Made by a program: the position numbers and the translations under genes
DNA from: Phoronis australis
Lineage: Eukaryota > Phoronida > Phoronidae
Direction of reading: 5' to 3'
Length of the DNA: 64,000 nucleotides
Assembly: GCA_002633005.1 (NCBI GenBank)
Contig: NMRA01000078.1
Coordinates: 1,004,233-1,068,232 of the forward strand
Part shown: piece after piece, positions 63,001 to 64,000 of the stretch
How positions within the stretch are numbered: the first letter of the stretch is position 1
Layout of the letters: each line of letters starts with the position of its first letter
The notes under the pieces: generated by a model
The model's database searches: none
Told to the model about the DNA's origin: nothing
What the model saw: the letters and a program-made list of their open reading frames with translations, nothing else

Positions 63001-63530
63001 GTTGTTGATTTTTATTTTAATTGTAATTATTGCACAGTCTTTCATGGGGAATTATTTTTTAATTCTATCCAGCGGTGCAGATGCTCGAAATGTTACAATG
63101 TGTCAAAATACGGTTTCCACAAGGAAATCCTTTGCGCAAACTTGAATGATGAATATTGTATTGATGAGCGTGCGATCTAGGTTTAAGGCTTATCCGCTAA
63201 CGGGTTTTTTGGTCTATGATGGGTTTCATTACTACCTAGGTCTGTAAACGGTTAAAAAACTTCTTGGTCAATTCCATCACTAACCACACCTTTGGTGACA
63301 TCATGTTGAATTATTTTAGTCTGAGCTTGCATTCAGTGGCTAAATCTTACTTCTGTATATTTAGTTAAGTGTAATCCCAAGACACTTCTAGTACCCCTGC
63401 TGATAGGTGGCTCTGTGTTCTGCCGGTTGTTATAGTCCAGCAGTAATCGTGTGTGTAAACTTTGCAGACGCAAACAACGACGCTGAACTTCACCTTCAAG
63501 GGTGTGTCTCAGGGAAGGTACTTCCTACGG
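50913..63530 (+). CDS. IL-17 receptor family gene, extracellular region (IL17RD/Sef-like), multi-exon
   Basis: Five exons with compatible phases (1-1, 1-0, 0-1, 1-0, 0-0) encode most of the two fibronectin-III-like domains (D1, D2) of an IL-17 receptor. These cell-surface receptors bind IL-17-type cytokines, or act as co-receptors, and signal inside the cell through a SEFIR domain. Family-like features in order are a Trp-Pro core strand in D1 (LSFSWLPPVL, compare TILWSPGALG in human IL17RD), a Cys-bearing strand (SRCYFVEV), the D1-D2 linker with a WKP motif, a PAP..F.F strand in D2 (compare APHNFGF in human IL17RD), and a final V.QG.Y strand (compare VSPGDY). IL17RD fits best; IL17RA is a weaker alternative. 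The signal peptide, transmembrane and SEFIR parts were not found in the window. The D2 part has a duplicated alternative exon (61747-61922). Confidence 0.8.
51039..52600. other. Intron of the IL-17 receptor gene
   Basis: This holds no exon that I can support. Bases 51675-51760 ('aaaagggcttttcacactacagttaccctag') are an end of the 'gaaagggcct' element family. The minus-strand 95-codon frame at 51257-51544 has no motif. Confidence 0.6.
52601..52704 (+). CDS. IL-17 receptor exon: D1 second part
   Basis: The acceptor is aatttcttctccag and the donor is gatcag|gtacgt. The exon is 104 bases, phase 1 to phase 0. It reads AKVSAFLLTFRNRQSNLSRC then YFVEVQGEMTSDQ. It aligns with the human IL17RD segment [20 protein letters not shown], keeping the Phe-x-x-x-(I/L/F) strand and the Cys, with an added N-glycosylation site (NLS). 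The codon split with the previous exon is g|tc (Val). Confidence 0.8.
52705..54472. other. Intron of the IL-17 receptor gene
   Basis: This contains the second copy of a dispersed repeat (53395-53585, compare 625-795). The 116-codon minus-strand frame at 53201-53551 overlaps this repeat and is not a gene. Confidence 0.6.
53395..53585. repeat. Dispersed repeat, second copy
   Basis: This is a diverged copy of the stretch at 625-795. The shared order of landmarks is 'gcaactgtc', 'aagggttta/aaggtttta', 'tgataa.ataattg..ttattac', 'ccatgaa/gtt.tgaata..c..agcc..gaa.tgt..aac'. Confidence 0.5.
54473..54590 (+). CDS. IL-17 receptor exon: end of D1 and linker
   Basis: The acceptor is catttccttctttcgttccag and the donor is attgatg|gtaatt. 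The exon is 118 bases, phase 0 to phase 1. It reads SSNCFPVEKQSKHILDLTI then a strand with RYYATVPDNID. This matches in position the human IL17RD stretch with FLNMKFETDYFVKVVPFPS (last D1 strands). The final base g joins 'ag' of either downstream alternative exon to give Glu. Confidence 0.8.
54591..55863. other. Intron between the constant D1 exon and alternative exon 4a
   Basis: No repeat or gene is recognised in these 1.27 kb. It ends in cgcctgttatcag. Confidence 0.6.
55864..56024 (+). CDS. IL-17 receptor exon 4a: D2 first half (alternative)
   Basis: The acceptor is gtcgcctgttatcag and the donor is ggccag|gtagtt. The exon is 161 bases, phase 1 to phase 0, length 2 modulo 3. Key residues are SARLWKPVIVRRVAYATKE, then TIYINPAPPKFGFQWYEMYL, ending YYKAGQ. 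The WKP start and the PAP..FGF strand match human IL17RD D2 (FWKP..., APHNFGFRFFYL). It shares 18 identical positions in about 37 ungapped columns with the second version at 61747-61922. Unlike that version it contains no Cys. Confidence 0.85.
56025..61746. other. Long intron between alternative exons 4a and 4b
   Basis: Reading by eye I found no further copy of the WKP/PAP exon in these 5.7 kb. The 117-codon frame at 57028-57381 has no receptor-like motif. Bases 61361-61450 have short 'gcatgaggaag/gcgtgag' direct repeats. No other gene is seen. Confidence 0.55.
61747..61922 (+). CDS. IL-17 receptor exon 4b: D2 first half (second version)
   Basis: The acceptor is cggtcttattttaattag and the donor is gatttaccg|gtttgt. 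The exon is 176 bases, phase 1 to phase 0, length 2 modulo 3. Residues include NAWKPSMARRVNYKRREVTI, then IQPAPKRYQFNNFELILFKK, then DMQHGCYDLP. It starts with the same split codon (g|ag, Glu) as exon 4a. Shared residues with 4a include WKP, RRV.Y, E.TIYI.PAP, and a later F...E..L. It adds a Cys where human IL17RD has the Cys of RKTCKQ. The donor (gtttgt) is weaker than that of 4a, so its 3' border is less certain. Confidence 0.75.
62249..62484 (+). CDS. Possible third alternative exon (4c)
   Basis: A good acceptor (ctctactctgttcacag) precedes an open stretch with two possible donors, gctgag|gtaatt (end 62367, 119 bases) and tgcttg|gtaagt (end 62484, 236 bases). Both give phase 1 to phase 0, the same as exons 4a and 4b. 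The reading has SRQTRKSVIRLFLTHVCEPAP, here split as SVIRLFL and CEPAPF, then AEVIVLCMDNENRR. The spacing of V.I, PAP and E.I.L is reminiscent of exon 4b, but there is no WKP and the similarity is weak. A chance open stretch in the intron is a real alternative. Confidence 0.25.
62519..62547. repeat. Perfect short palindrome flanked by 7-bp direct repeats
   Basis: ctaggaaccaat, a five-base spacer (ctcat) and attggttcctag form a perfect 12-base-pair stem. On both sides lies gataaac (62512-62518 and 62548-62554). The stem extends by one pair if flanking c and g are counted. It lies 35 bases downstream of the possible exon 4c donor. Confidence 0.85.
63468..63530 (+). CDS. IL-17 receptor exon 5: D2 end strands, shared
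   Basis: The acceptor is gtgtgtaaactttgcag and the donor is ctacgg|gtaagg. The exon is 63 bases (21 codons), phase 0 to phase 0. It reads TQTTTLNFTFKGVSQGRYFL plus R, matching human IL17RD [20 protein letters not shown] in order and spacing. There is one N-glycosylation site (NFT). It can follow exon 4a or 4b in frame and is therefore the constant exon downstream of the choice. Confidence 0.8.
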
Positions 63531-64000
63531 GTAAGGACATAGTTCATAGCACGACCTCTAACTCATAATTTCATCATAGGACTTTTAGCGAGAGATCAGG
63601 TCCACTGTTCACAGCATGTCAAGGTGACGTCTTTGTACGATCATTTTTCTTGTGTTGTACGTTAAATGTATTTAGCCACATGTCATTCAGATGGTGTCAC
63701 CTGGTAAGAGCTGAAGTGATGCTGAACTTTTTTCTCTTAGCATATCACCGGTCCAGTGTTATGCAGTTGGCTGACAGCAAGGTGATTTGCTAAGTAGCCA
63801 AGCTTTTTAGTGAAAAGCTACCTTACGTTGTCGTAGATTCTAAACAAATAAACTTCACTATCAGTAATGCGGGTGGTTACTGTTTTCTTTAAAAAAGGTA
63901 AACGTTTCAAAATTAGTTGGGTGCAGACCAGAACGAATTACTAATTTTCATTGGCCTTACCCAGATTTCTTGAGAGACATAGCTTGTGTCAGTTTCATGC
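63531..64000. other. Intron and possible next exon of the receptor
   Basis: A very strong acceptor (aacttttttctcttag) ends at 63740 and is followed by 41 open bases to cagcaag|gtgatt. They enter in phase 0 and leave in phase 2 (HITGPVLCSWLTA). This could be the last D2 strand, where human IL17RD has VDDTNTTRKVMHY, or, if read through, a short tail ending at the TGA four bases later. There is no clear family match, so it is offered as a candidate only. Confidence 0.35.

Larger units (their letters stand above)
61923..63467. other. Intron before the shared D2 exon
   Basis: This contains a possible third alternative exon (62249-62484) and a perfect hairpin (62519-62547). The remainder is AT-rich with no further exon seen. 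Confidence 0.55.

Overview
The window is animal nuclear DNA. It is AT-rich, has widely spaced short exons with GT-AG borders, and is packed with relics of mobile elements. It holds no bacterial-style gene clusters, no CRISPR array and no rRNA operon. Almost every long open frame examined is random or lies in a repeat. The one clear gene is a multi-exon receptor of the interleukin-17 receptor family, which points to a metazoan. The repeat style would suit a marine invertebrate, possibly a deuterostome, but the sequence alone does not fix the species.

Layout: Positions 1-62 and 3712-3846 look like exons of unidentified genes. From about 4 kb to 45 kb I see mainly repeats. They include a 27-bp minisatellite open on both strands, a 14-bp array inside a 'GACACGG' element, two arrays built on 'cctagtgg' monomers (about 11.9-13.8 kb and 41.5-43.2 kb), diverged long duplications, the 3' end of a LINE, a tRNA-like SINE, small inverted-repeat elements, and a 2.4-kb TA-flanked inverted-repeat element (27229-29647). 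Near 48.6-50.3 kb a THAP zinc-finger sequence is cut by a second element of the same TA-flanked superfamily.

From 50913 to the right edge, on the + strand, runs the extracellular part of an IL-17 receptor, most like IL17RD/Sef. Exons at 50913-51038, 52601-52704, 54473-54590, 55864-56024 and 63468-63530 have matching intron phases and read continuously through the two fibronectin-III-like domains. A second, diverged version of the fourth exon lies at 61747-61922 with the same phases (in 1, out 0). Using both or neither breaks the frame, so exactly one must be chosen. This is the signature of mutually exclusive exons that swap the first half of domain D2. A weaker third candidate lies at 62249-62484. 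The signal peptide, transmembrane and SEFIR exons were not found and should lie outside the window or in very short exons.
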